Shown piece after piece: positions 47,341 to 58,224 of a stretch of DNA of 64,000 nucleotides (positions are counted from its first letter, which is position 1; each line of letters starts with the position of its first letter). Source of the DNA: Maratus speciosus (taxonomy: Eukaryota; Arthropoda; Arachnida; Araneae; Salticidae); contig OZ010790.1 in the NCBI GenBank assembly GCA_963932465.1, forward strand, positions 98,486,363 through 98,550,362. Direction: 5' to 3'. Made by a program: the position numbers and the translations under genes. The notes under the pieces were generated by a model, which worked only from the letters and a program-made list of their open reading frames with translations, ran no database searches and was not told the DNA's origin.

Positions 47341-47610
47341 AGATAAACCATAGATTAACATCCAAGATAGGATATTCCCATAGAGCGTAATGATAATGCG
47401 ATTGCGATCGTAGCGCCCTTATTGACAATGGGGAAGAAACTCCCCATCCTTGTAGTATGCTTATTATTGAATATCTACCTTATTGTGATCTTTCTTTTTT
47501 TAATGTTGCATGTTTAGTTTTCGATAGAATCTTACACCGATACATGAACATAGAATAGACATCCTATTTTATATATCTAATATCTATTCTATGTTCATGC
47601 ACGGATATAT

Positions 47611-47654
<44 letters not shown>

Positions 47655-48478
47655 TGATTAGTGAACGGTTTTAAGTGCAACGAATACTAGGTAAAAATTT
47701 CGTCTTGAATGCTATATATCAAAAGCAATGGTGTAACATAAAAATATACGAAATGTTGAACTCTACAAGTCCCAGAAAATTTCATAATTATTCCCCTTTG
47801 GCAGGAAAATTTTTATAAATTTATGAAGTTTAACGTATTATACAATCGTTACAATAATCTTTTAAAATTTATGCATTTTCACTTCCTTACAGATAAAATA
47901 AAAATATTGTTTTTAATGTAAATAACGTACAATCAATTCAATAATGTTTATAATATTAACATATAAGAAATAATAATAATAATATTACAGATAGGGAAAA
48001 ATTCCTTTCGACAAATTTTTAGAATTGTATAAATCTAAAAGTCAAAAATAAATAGAGGTACTGACATTACACTCAATAAAATTTTATTCGATATGAATAA
48101 ATTGACACAATACCTGATTTGATTTTTTACAATTTAATCTTATAAACTTACATATTTGCATTCTTAACAGAATTTTCTGGCGGCTTTCTTTTATATTATT
48201 AGTCTAATTATCATTTTGTAAGTTAAAAATAAACAATATAAGTAAGGTAAAAAAAAGCAACTAAATAAAGCAAGCATGAATAGAATATCGTCTGACACCT
48301 GTTTCGTTTTAGGAACGAATGGATATTCAAACCATAGAGGATAAACATATTTCTTCAACATAGGTAAATTTCGGAGGTTTGTTAGTTCTTCCCCCTTGCC
48401 GATAGTGACGCTAGTACTGTTGCCATTACAGATTTTGCCGTAAATGTCCCATCTTGGTCCTTAATCTATGAGATAAAC
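47341..48478. mobile_element. hAT-like 1.12-kb element with perfect 8-bp TSD (element 47349-48470)
   Basis: The duplication agataaac is identical at 47341-47348 and 48471-48478. The ends are inverted CATAGATTAA with 'ccaagat(a/g)gga' close inside. The interior is AT-rich and has 'tctatgttcatg' inverted around 47545-47600 and a T40 run at 47611-47650. There is no gene. A longer, inverted relative of much of this sequence lies at 53560-55855. Confidence 0.85.
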
Positions 48479-48949
48479 ATAGTAGTACTAACACGTGACT
48501 TAATCAATGGGTAGCAGGCGCAAGCATTCGTTTCCTACGATCCGTCAATCCCAGTAGCAAAAAATTTTCCAAGTGTTTTCGACAGGTGATACGTCGTCGT
48601 TCAGATTGCAGGTTCGGTAAATTCAAATTATTCTATAGTGCGTCGAAGAATAAGAACGTCTTCATAAATTAGTTCTAATATATATCAAATTCGTAACTTC
48701 AATAAGTAAACACACTCTACAGCTCAAATTAAACAACTTCTTCTTAAAAAAAACTTATATACATTTATTTACAAAACAATATAAAATATTATTATTACTC
48801 TCATTTGAGAGTTCTATTTTTACCGACACACCGGTTCAAATCAAAAGTTACATCTACACTGAAAAGAAAATCGGAAAACAATAAAAGGGGGTTGCCACAG
48901 TGCCGACTAACAGAAAATGGCAAGCATCGCCAAGTTGGCATTCTCAACA
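48479..48949 (-). repeat. Candidate 3' LTR of the BEL/Pao element
   Basis: Reading the minus strand, the pol remnant is followed by a purine-rich run (gccgggggcagga, 48950-48963) and then TGTTGAGAATGCC, which looks like a polypurine tract and LTR start. The left limit is not defined, because no second LTR is present in the window and a hAT-like element adjoins at 48478. Confidence 0.4.
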
Positions 48950-49224
48950 TCCTGCCCCCGGCTGAACACTTAGTTCAGCATCTATATTAAACAATTTAAT
49001 AAACATAAGAATATACTTACATACATAACAAATTTTCAGATAACATACTTACATACAGCTACAGATGTAAAAGAAAAAATTATAAGAATGCTGCAATCTA
49101 CAAAAGAAAATAAAATACATGAATTGTATGAAAATTAAACAATAATAAGGGTAAATATGAGTAACAAATGAAATTAAATGTTCGATAATAGTTCTTATTT
49201 TTAGTGTAAAAGTTTTAGTGTCTT

Positions 49225-50379
49225 TTAGTCCACTAAGTCCAATTCGAGATTGTATAATAGCTGCACAGGTCGTTTAAGATCGCCTTTTGCAGTCTGTAAT
49301 ACACATGATTTTATTTTCGAGTCACGGCGAAATATGAGTTCTTTAACACGACCACACTTCCACATATGTTTTGGGAGCTTTTCATCATGAATTATCATTA
49401 TATCGTTAACTTTGAACTGAGGCGATGAATTTATGTTTTTCACTTGAAAAGCAGATCTAAGTTCTAACAAATATTCATTTCTCCACCTTTTCCAAAAGTG
49501 GTCAGTAATTTGATGCGTATATTTATATTTTCTCGTCAACAAAATCTTATTGCATTTCTCTTGCATACAAACTGGTAATCCATAAGAAGGTGAGGACATT
49601 AATCGTTTACCAATTAAAAAATGAGATGGCGTTAAAGGTGATGGTTCAGCATTTTCTTCGTAGAGATAACATAAAGGACGTGAATTAATCACAGCTTCAA
49701 TTTCTGTAAGTATTGTTTCTAGCTCTTCATAACGGAGACAAGATTTGCCTAGAACCTTTTTTAAAGGTGTTTTAACTGATCTGACCATTCTTTCCCAGAA
49801 GCCGCCCCACCAGGAAGCCCTGGGAATTATAAACTTCCATGTTATCTTATTCTTTCTCAAATAATCAAAAATTTCTTGCTTAGAAATTATTTTCCAAGCA
49901 TCTTTTAATACCAAATCAGCCTTAGAAAACGTTTTGGCATTGTCACTGTACATTATTTTGCAGAAACCTCTTCTAGAGAAAAATCTTCGTAGTGCTAAGA
50001 TAAAGGTTTCAGTACTTAGATTGTTGACTAACTCTAGAGGTATCACTCTCGTTACAGCACATGTGAATACGACAATATAAGCCTTCCCAGTACCTTCAGA
50101 AGTTTTATAATAAATCGAACACCGGCAAAATCGACACCAGAGGTTTTAAAAACTGGTGTTTTGACGATTCTATCTTTCGGTAAAGGTGCTATTTCCCCCT
50201 TTCCAGGAATTGCATTAAGTTTTCGACATATCATACACGATCTTAAGATGGATTTTACAAATTTTCTTCCCTTTAATATAATATACCTTTCACGAAGGTG
50301 AACTAAAGTGACAGCTACACCAAAATGGTACATTCTTTCATGAGCATCCTTAATGAGTAATTTTACAAAATAAGATTTA
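49225..50379 (-). pseudogene. BEL/Pao integrase
   Basis: Reading the minus strand from 50379, the frame contains LLIKDAHERMYHFGVAVTLV and the zinc-binding CMICRKLN (HHCC), then GVDFAG (first D). After a frameshift near 50100 it continues with VIPLELVNNLSTETFI, IMYSDNAKTF (second D), IPRASWWGGFWERMVRSVK (E), INSRPLCYL, PLTPSHFLIGKRL and a C-terminal DUF5641-like segment ending QLLYNLELD. This order is specific to BEL/Pao integrases. Its N-terminal join to the rest of Pol is split by the element at 50380-52298. Confidence 0.9.
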
Positions 50380-50902
50380 CTAGTAAATCTGCAGATCAGG
50401 AGCCTCAACGTCATCTTTGCAAGTCATTGCTTTATAAGACTCATTGCGTAATATTCAACTTCCTACAAATCGCTTTTTAAAGTTTTCAAATTACATAAAT
50501 ATTTATAAGCATACAAGATACTTCGTAAAGTTTCAGAAATTAAAAGTGTTAAACAAGTGGTTATACATTGATGTTCTGAAATCCTGATGAGCTACTTATT
50601 CTGGTAACTTTTTAAATCAAAAATTGCATTTCTTCAGGGGGCAGAGCCCCCCTGAAACCCCGTAGTCTATTTAAATTTACGTTCGTAATTTTTTATTGAT
50701 TGTGCGGATGGTTATAGTATATCTTAGATTTTTTTTACGCTGTGATTTATAAGGATAAGCATAAGTTTTTTTTTATAAATTAATAAAATTTAAATTTAAA
50801 ATAAAATATTCATGTTAACCGTACACAGACAATAAATCTTGAAGTGACGCCAAAAATGTAACCCTAAAATCCGCTACATTCGGCACAACACAACAACGTG
50901 CT

Positions 50903-50933
<31 letters not shown>

Positions 50934-52298
50934 AACAGAATAATATTTTTAGTAATACAGTTTTTAATTCATAATACAATGAAATGCTACCTTAGAATGC
51001 TTATTGCTTAAATATAAGCAGATCATTTTCATTTTACAGAAAAAATGCACGGATGAAGTCAAAGAATTCGGCCCCTGTTCCACGTGCTTGTTTTGTTTGG
51101 GCCGAATGAGGGCATTTAACTCTGAGCGATAACGCACATCGTATTGCAAACTGTTTTTACGGCATACTGCATCTCCATCTATCTCTTTCCTCCGTGAATA
51201 ATAGTTTATTTTATTTTACCCAAGATCTTTTTATTCCAGCATCTTTGTTTTCGATAAATGACGTCTAATTCACCTGCTATGCGTACTTACTCAAAACTTT
51301 TCATCTTGTTATATTAAGAAATACTCGAGAATTTTCTTTTTATTTCCAATATGCCGCCATAATAATTTTCTATTCTTAATTTTATTTTTCATTTTCCTGA
51401 TTCACGACAAAACATTTCAATTGAAAATTATTTAAAAGAAAATATTATTCCGGGTTTTGATTTTCTTGGCAACAATTAAAGAAATATTGGTAAATGTTAT
51501 GGAAAAATGTTACGTTATTCTCTATGAAAATAATGAACTTTTGCATTTTTAAGCAAAATATTTGAATAAAATAAATGAAATATTGCCTATTTTTATTTCT
51601 GGGCTAAAACCCATCTATATGCAAAGATACAAATGCATTAATTCATCCGTTTTGACGTTGGCTTTACTCAAACATTATACACGCAATTATACTAATATTA
51701 TTAGGATCAAATACGTTGCTAGGCAACAGATGAAAGAAAAGGAAAAAAATGAAATATGCATTAGGTCAAATTGATAAAACAAAATCCTTTATATTATTGG
51801 AATACGTGCATAAAATTCCCCCCAATATTATAAACCTAATTAAAAAAATCTCAAACTAATTGGAATAATTTAATAATCTTATTTAAAAATTTCAGCATCA
51901 AAAATTTACCATTTAAATCCATTTTTCATATGAGCCATTTCTTTTAACAAATGAAAATCTGAAAATCGTCTGACTTGCCATAGAAAAGCATTATAGAACA
52001 AAATAAAATGTTCCATATTTCCCGAACGAATGGACCAAATTTAACCAAAAACTATACAGCTAAGTCTGGGTACCTCATCAACATGCCCAGTGAATTTCAA
52101 GCCGATCGGATGCTTTTTGCGGCAGTTATCGCGGAACAGACAGACAGACTAACAGACAAACTAACGAACAGACAGACTAACAGACAGACTAACAGACTGA
52201 CGAACAGACAGACTAACAGACAGACTAACAGACAGACAAACAGAAACCAAAACTTTAGGTGCCTCCACAGTAAGCCTTCACTAACGTTTCGGCAATTA
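50380..52298 (-). mobile_element. CTAG-ending, microsatellite-bearing element (copy 2), inserted in BEL pol
   Basis: This is the inverted, 1.9-kb relative of 14714-17128. Shared landmarks are the start aattgccgaaacg, the (GTCT/GTTA)n tract (here 52139-52245), 'gcggcagttatcgcgga', 'gttgcctagcaac', the C/G hairpin near 50640-50670 and the 'gatgacgttgaggctc' terminus ending CTAG at 50383-50380. BEL Pol reads HPWILF before it and KSYFVKLL after it, so coding defines the insertion point within a few bases. The frame at 52008-52346 is an artefact of the repeat. Confidence 0.75.
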
Positions 52299-53222
52299 AA
52301 AAGTATCCACGGATGTTTTTCCTGCTCTGTAACTTCAGAAAACTGAAGTCGTCCGGATAAAACAAGTAAATTGTTTTCATCGAATTGTGGATTAAGGTTG
52401 TATAAAGAAGAATCTTTATTAAGTGGATTTTTTTTGTTTAAGTGCTTCTATTTCAACTTTAAATGAAGTTCCCTGAGTTTGTTTAATCTAGTATTTTTCT
52501 GCTATTTCTATTTCTGAAGTAGTTAAAAGTCCTAAAATTTTAGGGTTTTTCGAATTGGCATTATGAATAAAACGCTTATCCAAGCAGTAATATTATACAC
52601 GCGATTTAAACTACTGAACTTTGCAATTTCAAATACTGGCTTAGGAGTAGAGTTTGATTCGTTACACAATAGTGTTAAATTTGGTTTTGCTTTCATTTCA
52701 TTAAAAGCTTCGGGATCCATTTCTATAGCCCTTTTTGAAGGCCACATATCTTCTGGTAGTGATAACCAAGGTGGGCCGCACCACCATACTTTATTACCCA
52801 TTAACTTCGATAAGTTTTCCCCTCGCGTAAGCAGATCTGAAGGGTTTTCCTTTCCGGGACAATAATTCCAGTCCTTTGGATCTGTCAATGACTGAATTTC
52901 GGTTACACGATTGGAAATAAAGAGTTTCCAGTTTGTAGTAGAACCCCTAATCCAACAAAGAGTTATTTCTGAGTCCGATCATAACTTTATATTTAAATTT
53001 GAAATATGTAATTTTTGATTTAAATATTTCCACATTCTAGCGGCAACTACTGCACTGATCAATTTCAGCCGTGGAATGGTTAACCTCTTGAGGGGGGCTA
53101 TTCTACATTTACTCCAAACAAAACTTGTTTGAATTTCGCCAGTTAATGAAATGGAGCGCAAATAAGCAACTACTCCATACCCTTTTGGCTGTTCGGGAAA
53201 AGATTTCCAAGAAATCTGACGG
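52299..53222 (-). pseudogene. BEL/Pao RNase H region and linker to integrase
   Basis: The minus-strand frames 52979-53161 and 52532-52888 read IAPLKRLTIPRLKLISAVVA, SDSEITLCWI (after a stop), VTEIQSLTDPKDWNYCPGKE, NPSDLLTRGENLSKL and WWCGPPWLSLPEDMWP, the BEL/Pao RNase H and following linker. Another frame then gives LNPQFDENNLLVLSGRLQ and HPWILF up to the inserted element. Stops and frameshifts break it at several points. It ends at about 53222, where a different repeat begins, so the RT and gag are missing. Confidence 0.85.
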
Positions 53223-53224
53223 CC

Positions 53225-54078
53225 AATTTTAAATGAAATTTATTTCTTAAACTTCTAAACATCCCACACTATTACTTTTTATATCGTCGTATAGAGAAAA
53301 AAATGTACTTTCAAATGCAATTTGTTTGAAAGCTCTATCTCAATTTGTTTCTGAGTTATTAATTTTTTTTGTAGTTTTTATTACTTTTTTGTCATAGTGG
53401 CAACACTCTGTTGCCCATCTCTGTTGAAAGTAAAGGGAAATACATATTACTGTGTAGACCAATCAGAAAACGAATAAATTGCAGATTAAACCAATAAAAA
53501 GCTTCAGATATGCTTTTGATTTCCTACCCTGACGAGGACAATAACCATTTTTCCAAATGGTTAAAAAATCAAATTCAGGTATTGTGTTAGTTTATTCATA
53601 TCGAATAAAACTTTACTGAGTGTCATGTCAGTACCTCTATTTAGTTTTAGCTGTTAGTATAATTCTAAAATTCTGCCGAAATGAATTTTTCCCCATCTGT
53701 AATTTTATTATTATTTCTTATATGTTAATATTATAAATATTATTAATTGATTTTACGTTATTTACATTAAAAATAATATTTTTATTTTACCTGTAAGAAA
53801 GTGAAAATGCTTAAATTTTAAAAGATTATTGTAACGATTGTTTATTACGTTGAACTTCATAAATTAATAAAACATCGGCTAAAAAAATTTGCTACCGAAT
53901 GAGAATATTTATGAAATTTTCTGGGATTTGTAGAGTGTGTATATTTTTATATTATATCATTACTTTATGTAGCTTTAAATCCAATTATATCATATTTAGT
54001 TCATATATAGCTTTCAAGACGAAATTTTTACCCTGTTTTCCGTTGCACTTATATCGTTCACTCATCATGTAAAAAAAA

Positions 54079-54112
<34 letters not shown>

Positions 54113-55858
54113 TATATGTATCCGTGCATGAACATAGAATAGATATTAGATAGATAAAATAGAATATCTATTATATGTTCATGTATCGGTGTAAGATTCT
54201 ATTGAAAACGTAAACAAGAAACATTAAAAAAAGAAAGATTACAATAATAGTCCAGGCAATAGAGACCGTATCGGGACTCTACCGCGCAAAATTAATGGTA
54301 GTACTGGAAATCGGCTTTCTAGATGTTTTTTGGGTCTCTGAATCCGAATTTGTAACTTCCCACCAAAAATTTCCCCCGGCACCCCCTCCCCCCCAAAATT
54401 TTGGTAAAAAGCCCCCCAAAAAAGGTTTTTATTAAAAAATTCCATTTTTTATTGTTTTAGGGGAAAAGTAGCTAAAAATTCAGAAAGTAGACAAAATTTG
54501 CAACAAATTAGATACATGACATTATGACTTAGGATGAAGGGGAAGGGGGATCTGCCTCGGAACATGCGCTGCAGTGGTACGTGGACTAAGTTGCGCAATT
54601 CCACTTAACCACTCACACGTTTACATTAGCCCTCCCATCTTCCCTCCGAACTTTCTCTATAAGGTTTACTTTAAGTTTTTTGGGTCGCTGAATCCGAATT
54701 TTTAACTTACCCCCAAAATTTTCTCCCCCGAACCCCCCCCCCCAAATAGTTGTTTTTAACTTAAATTTCTTATTGTTTAGGGGAAAAGCATTACGAAATT
54801 CAGAAACTAGGCAAAATTTGCAACAAATAGGACATTATGACGTAGGATAAACGGGGAGAGAGGGGGCTGCCTCGGAACATTTCCCGCGCGCTTTTCTCAA
54901 AAACCAAATTTTTACAAAAAATCAATTTTTTTTGGGCGGGGGGGGGGGGGTTGCCGGGTGAAATTTTGGTGGGAAGTTACAAATTCGGATTCAGCGACCC
55001 AAAAAACATAAAGTGAGTCGAAATCCAGAACTAGTATTAATTTTGCCAGATAAAATCCCCTATTGCCTGCACTTCATAATTTAGTGCATGTAGCGCCGCA
55101 GTGCATGTTCAGAGGCAGCCCTCACCCTACCCGTTCATCCTAATTCATAATGTCATATATCCTATTTGTTGCAAATTTTGTCTAGTTTCTGAATTTCGTA
55201 ATGATTTCCCCCTAAAACAATAAGAAATTTAAGTTAAAAACAACTATTGGGGGGGGGGGGGGGGTTCGGGGGGAAAGTTAAAAATTCGGATTCAGCGTCC
55301 CAAAAATCTTAAAGTAAACCTTATAGAGAAAGTTCGGAGGGGAGATGGGAGGGCGAATGTAAACGTGTGAGTGGTTAAGTGGAATTGCGCAACTTAGTTT
55401 ACGCAGAACCGCGCGCATGTTCCGAGGCAGATCCCCCTTTCCCCTTCATCCTAAGTCATAATGCCATATATCTAATTTGTTGGAAATTTTGTCTACTTTC
55501 TGAATTTCTATATACTTTTTCTCTAAAACAAAAAAAAAATTGCTTTTTTTAATAAAAACGTTTTTTGGGGGTATTTTTACCAAAATTTGGGAAGGTTGCC
55601 GGGGGAAATTTTGGTGGGAAGTTACAAATTCGGATTCAGCGACCCAAAAAAATCTAGAAAGCCGATTTCCAGTACTACCATTAATTTTGCTAGGTAAAAT
55701 TCTCTATTGCTTGGACTATAAGGTAGATGCTCAATGATAAAAATTTTACAATGATGGGGAGTTTCTTCCCCATTGTCACTAAAGGCGCTACGATCGCAAT
55801 CGCGTTACCATTACGCTCTATGGAAATGTCCCATCTTGAATGTTAATCTATGTAAATT
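53225..55858 (-). mobile_element. Inverted relative of the 47349-48470 element, carrying a palindromic insert
   Basis: From 55855 back to about 53560 it matches 47349-48150 in inverted orientation ('ttaatctatg' end, 'gcgctacgatcgcaatcgcg', 'ctatgttcatg', A/T run at 54070-54120). Its inner 230 bp (53225-53450) instead match 20190-20420 inverted. No second terminus or duplication was found, so it is truncated or a chimera. It replaced or truncated the BEL element on its left. Confidence 0.6.
54245..55721. mobile_element. 1.47-kb near-palindromic TIR element with TAA TSD (element 54248-55718)
   Basis: The ends are inverted TAGTCCA(g/a)GCAATAGAGA. TAA at 54245-54247 and 55719-55721 collapses to the single TAA of the uninterrupted relative near 47470 (acaataaggtag on the minus strand), which confirms a 3-bp duplication. 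The arms (54248-54960 and 55010-55718) mirror each other almost throughout, including 'aattcggattcagcgacccaaaa' type segments and G/C runs. TAA duplications are typical of PIF/Harbinger-type MITEs. The mirrored frames at 54239-54445 and 55540-55737 result from the symmetry and are not genes. Confidence 0.85.
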
Positions 55859-56691
55859 AGTGACACTCACCTAGATGTAGGGCTACTATAATACAGGCTG
55901 AATCGTCAAGCATTTTGTTTCCCACTTTGAACAATCAGCGATTCTTGCCCAAGCGGCGTGGCCAATCGGTCCTCTCCCACCGGCAATGGAGGATATTCCA
56001 AATATGGGTTCGAGGCTGAAAAAAGTCACGTGATACCGGTAATTTACCCAAGGAACTTCTAACTTATAAGAAGGGAAGATACTACTGCCTTGCCTCATGA
56101 ACTGTTTCATTGGCTAGCGGGGATTTACATTACACGTCTACGGAGCTTTCCCTTCTTTACGCTAGAAGTTTTTACCTTGATCACGTGATCAAAACGGAGA
56201 TGATCCAACAGAGATGATCGAACGGAGATGATAAACGGAGATCCTCCATTAAATGGCGGTGTGAGTCAGCCCGTATCATAGGAGCCTTACCTAGATGAGT
56301 TCAATGATACGAATAGGGCAGTTTCATATGACGTCACAAATCGACCATTTGAGGTCAAACAACCATTGAACGGCAGTTGTGATTGGTAGTTGAGAAGATT
56401 ATGGGTGTGGCTGGAGGTCAACCGGGCAGTTTTGATTGGCGGATGAAAAGGCTATCAGCTGATTGCAACTTCCCTATTAGACATGTTAAGAAACATTGAC
56501 AATAAATGCATGATCGTGAAGATGCTTGGCGATCCATTTTTGTCCAGAGCTGTATCAACAAATCAAATTTTACATCCCGTATATCGTCACTCTCATGTTG
56601 AAGCATCCTTAAGGGCAGGAGATAATTATAAAAGAGTACAATCAAAATCATGTAAAAGATAAAAAATACATTATATTAGTTGTATAATTAG
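55859..56691. other. Non-coding stretch, mixed composition
   Basis: Moderate GC with CCAAT-like words ('ggccaatcgg', 'tgattggtag', 'tgattggcgg') and cacgtga/tgacgtca motifs at about 56024, 56179 and 56330. This could be an old promoter or LTR, but I cannot define its limits. The frames at 55886-56110 and 56418-56651 have no recognisable domain. Confidence 0.35.
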
Positions 56692-56693
56692 TA

Positions 56694-57065
56694 CACTGTT
56701 AAAAATCTGTAGCTTTTGCTCCTTAGTCACTCCATCGCTTTTATAGAATATCTCTATTCTGACCAATGAGAGTGCTCCATAAATATAGTCAAGTAACCGT
56801 TGTCTGTTAACCCTTTGAGCTCTGGTGGGTGAATTGCTAAAAAATACCCAAATGTCACATTAGCACCAGTATTCTGCAAACAAAAAATTCGGTTTATTAT
56901 GTACACGAAAAAATGCCTTAGTTTATTTTCAAGCAAATTTAGTCGAATATTCTGGTGTCATTGTAACATTTGGAGATTAAAATTATGTAGGATGAAATTT
57001 ACGCAGCAGAGCTCAAAGGGAACGATAGGGTGACTATGCGGAAAAAGCTACAGATTTCCACAGTG
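56694..57065. mobile_element. 372-bp MITE with TA duplication (copy 1)
   Basis: The ends are inverted: CACTGTTAAAAATCTGTAGC at 56694 and, read inward from 57065, CACTGTGGAAATCTGTAGC. TA lies at 56692-56693 and 57066-57067. A second, shorter member is at 57851-58010. This is a Tc1/mariner-type MITE. Confidence 0.75.
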
Positions 57066-57524
57066 TACAATATATTAGTTATTGAGGTAAATATATATTC
57101 AGTTATTGAATATCAATTCTATGATTCAGGTAAAGCACGTTTACCTTTGCCCCTAATATATCATTATATTAGATTCCAGAATAAATGATAACCTCAGAAG
57201 CCAAGGGATAACAAAATTGAAAAAAAAATGAAGTTAGTGCGCGGGCTATCTGGAAATAAGGCTATTTGTTTGGGGGTAAAAAGATATAAGTAATTTTCTT
57301 ATTATGTGCTGCGTTCTACAGGTTACTTAAGCTCTTTAAACTACTTAAGTACTTAACATCTTTAATCTCTACTTAAATTAAAAAAAATATTGTACTCCCC
57401 TTTTCTTCTACAGTTACTTTAATTCAGTCAATTACTATTGATGTTCAACTTTGAGCTCAATTTACTCCAAATCTAAATTTTGTCACATGTACCTCTTGTC
57501 TTCTAGGGTCCTCAAATAGTGTGG

Positions 57525-57840
57525 AAATCCCAATAATATCTCTATTCTAAAAAAAAGTAAATAACGCTGTCACCGCCGCTGTAAATTAATTTTTTGTGAC
57601 CGGGTTTTTTCTTCGTTAATATTAAGAAAACTACTGCATACAAAAATGTGAAAATGGGTAGTATTATACAGAAATGTTCGATAAACACGCTAGATGTAGA
57701 CAGTTTTTAAATCGAATAATTATTTTAAGAGATATTTAATGTTAAATTTGGTCAAAATCGTTTCATTAAAAAAGTTTTAATTATAGGAGCAAAAACTATA
57801 CACATGAATTTAATAATTTTTTTCTAAAGACGTACATTAG
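57525..57840 (+). repeat. Dispersed repeat, inverted partner at 63500-63785
   Basis: Shared landmarks are 'ctctattcta', 'gtcaccgccgct', 'ttcttcgttaatatta', 'acagaaatgtt', 'aaacacgct' and 'acagtttt..aatcgaa', followed by 'ttggtcaaaatcgtttca' or its variant. The region 57068-57524 before it is AT-rich without a gene. Confidence 0.65.
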
Positions 57841-57850
57841 ATGCTCCTGC

Positions 57851-58010
57851 ACTGTTAGAAATCTGCAGCTATACCTCCATAGTCACTCCACCGCTTTTAT
57901 AGAATATCTCTATTCTGACCAATGAGAATGCTCCATAGTATAGTCAAGTAATCGTTTTCTATAAAAGCGGTGGAGTGACTATGCAGCAAACGCTACAGAT
58001 TTTTAACAGT
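57851..58010. mobile_element. 160-bp palindromic MITE (copy 2)
   Basis: It begins actgttagaaatctgcagct and ends gctacagatttttaacagt. The centre pairs 'gtcactccaccgcttttata' with its inverse near 57960. Same family as 56694-57065, with most of the middle deleted. Confidence 0.75.
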
Positions 58011-58224
58011 ATGGTGTGCAGACTGCAATTATTTTTAATTTGACTATTTTTTTGAGGGTTTATTTCCATTTTAAGTTCAAATTTTTAACATTTCGAGGTA
58101 TATTTTTTACATATTTTAGAAAAGGTTATTATTTTAAATTGTTGTGCATTAAAAAAGTATTCTCACACTGGAGGTCCCTGAGAAGGGGGAAAATGGTTTA
58201 AAAAAGAAGCAATCTATACCCAAG

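Noticed and set aside
54239..54445. Similar frames at 54239-54445 (minus) and 55540-55737 (plus) as a gene pair
   Set aside because: They are the two mirrored arms of one palindromic MITE, so the similarity is structural.
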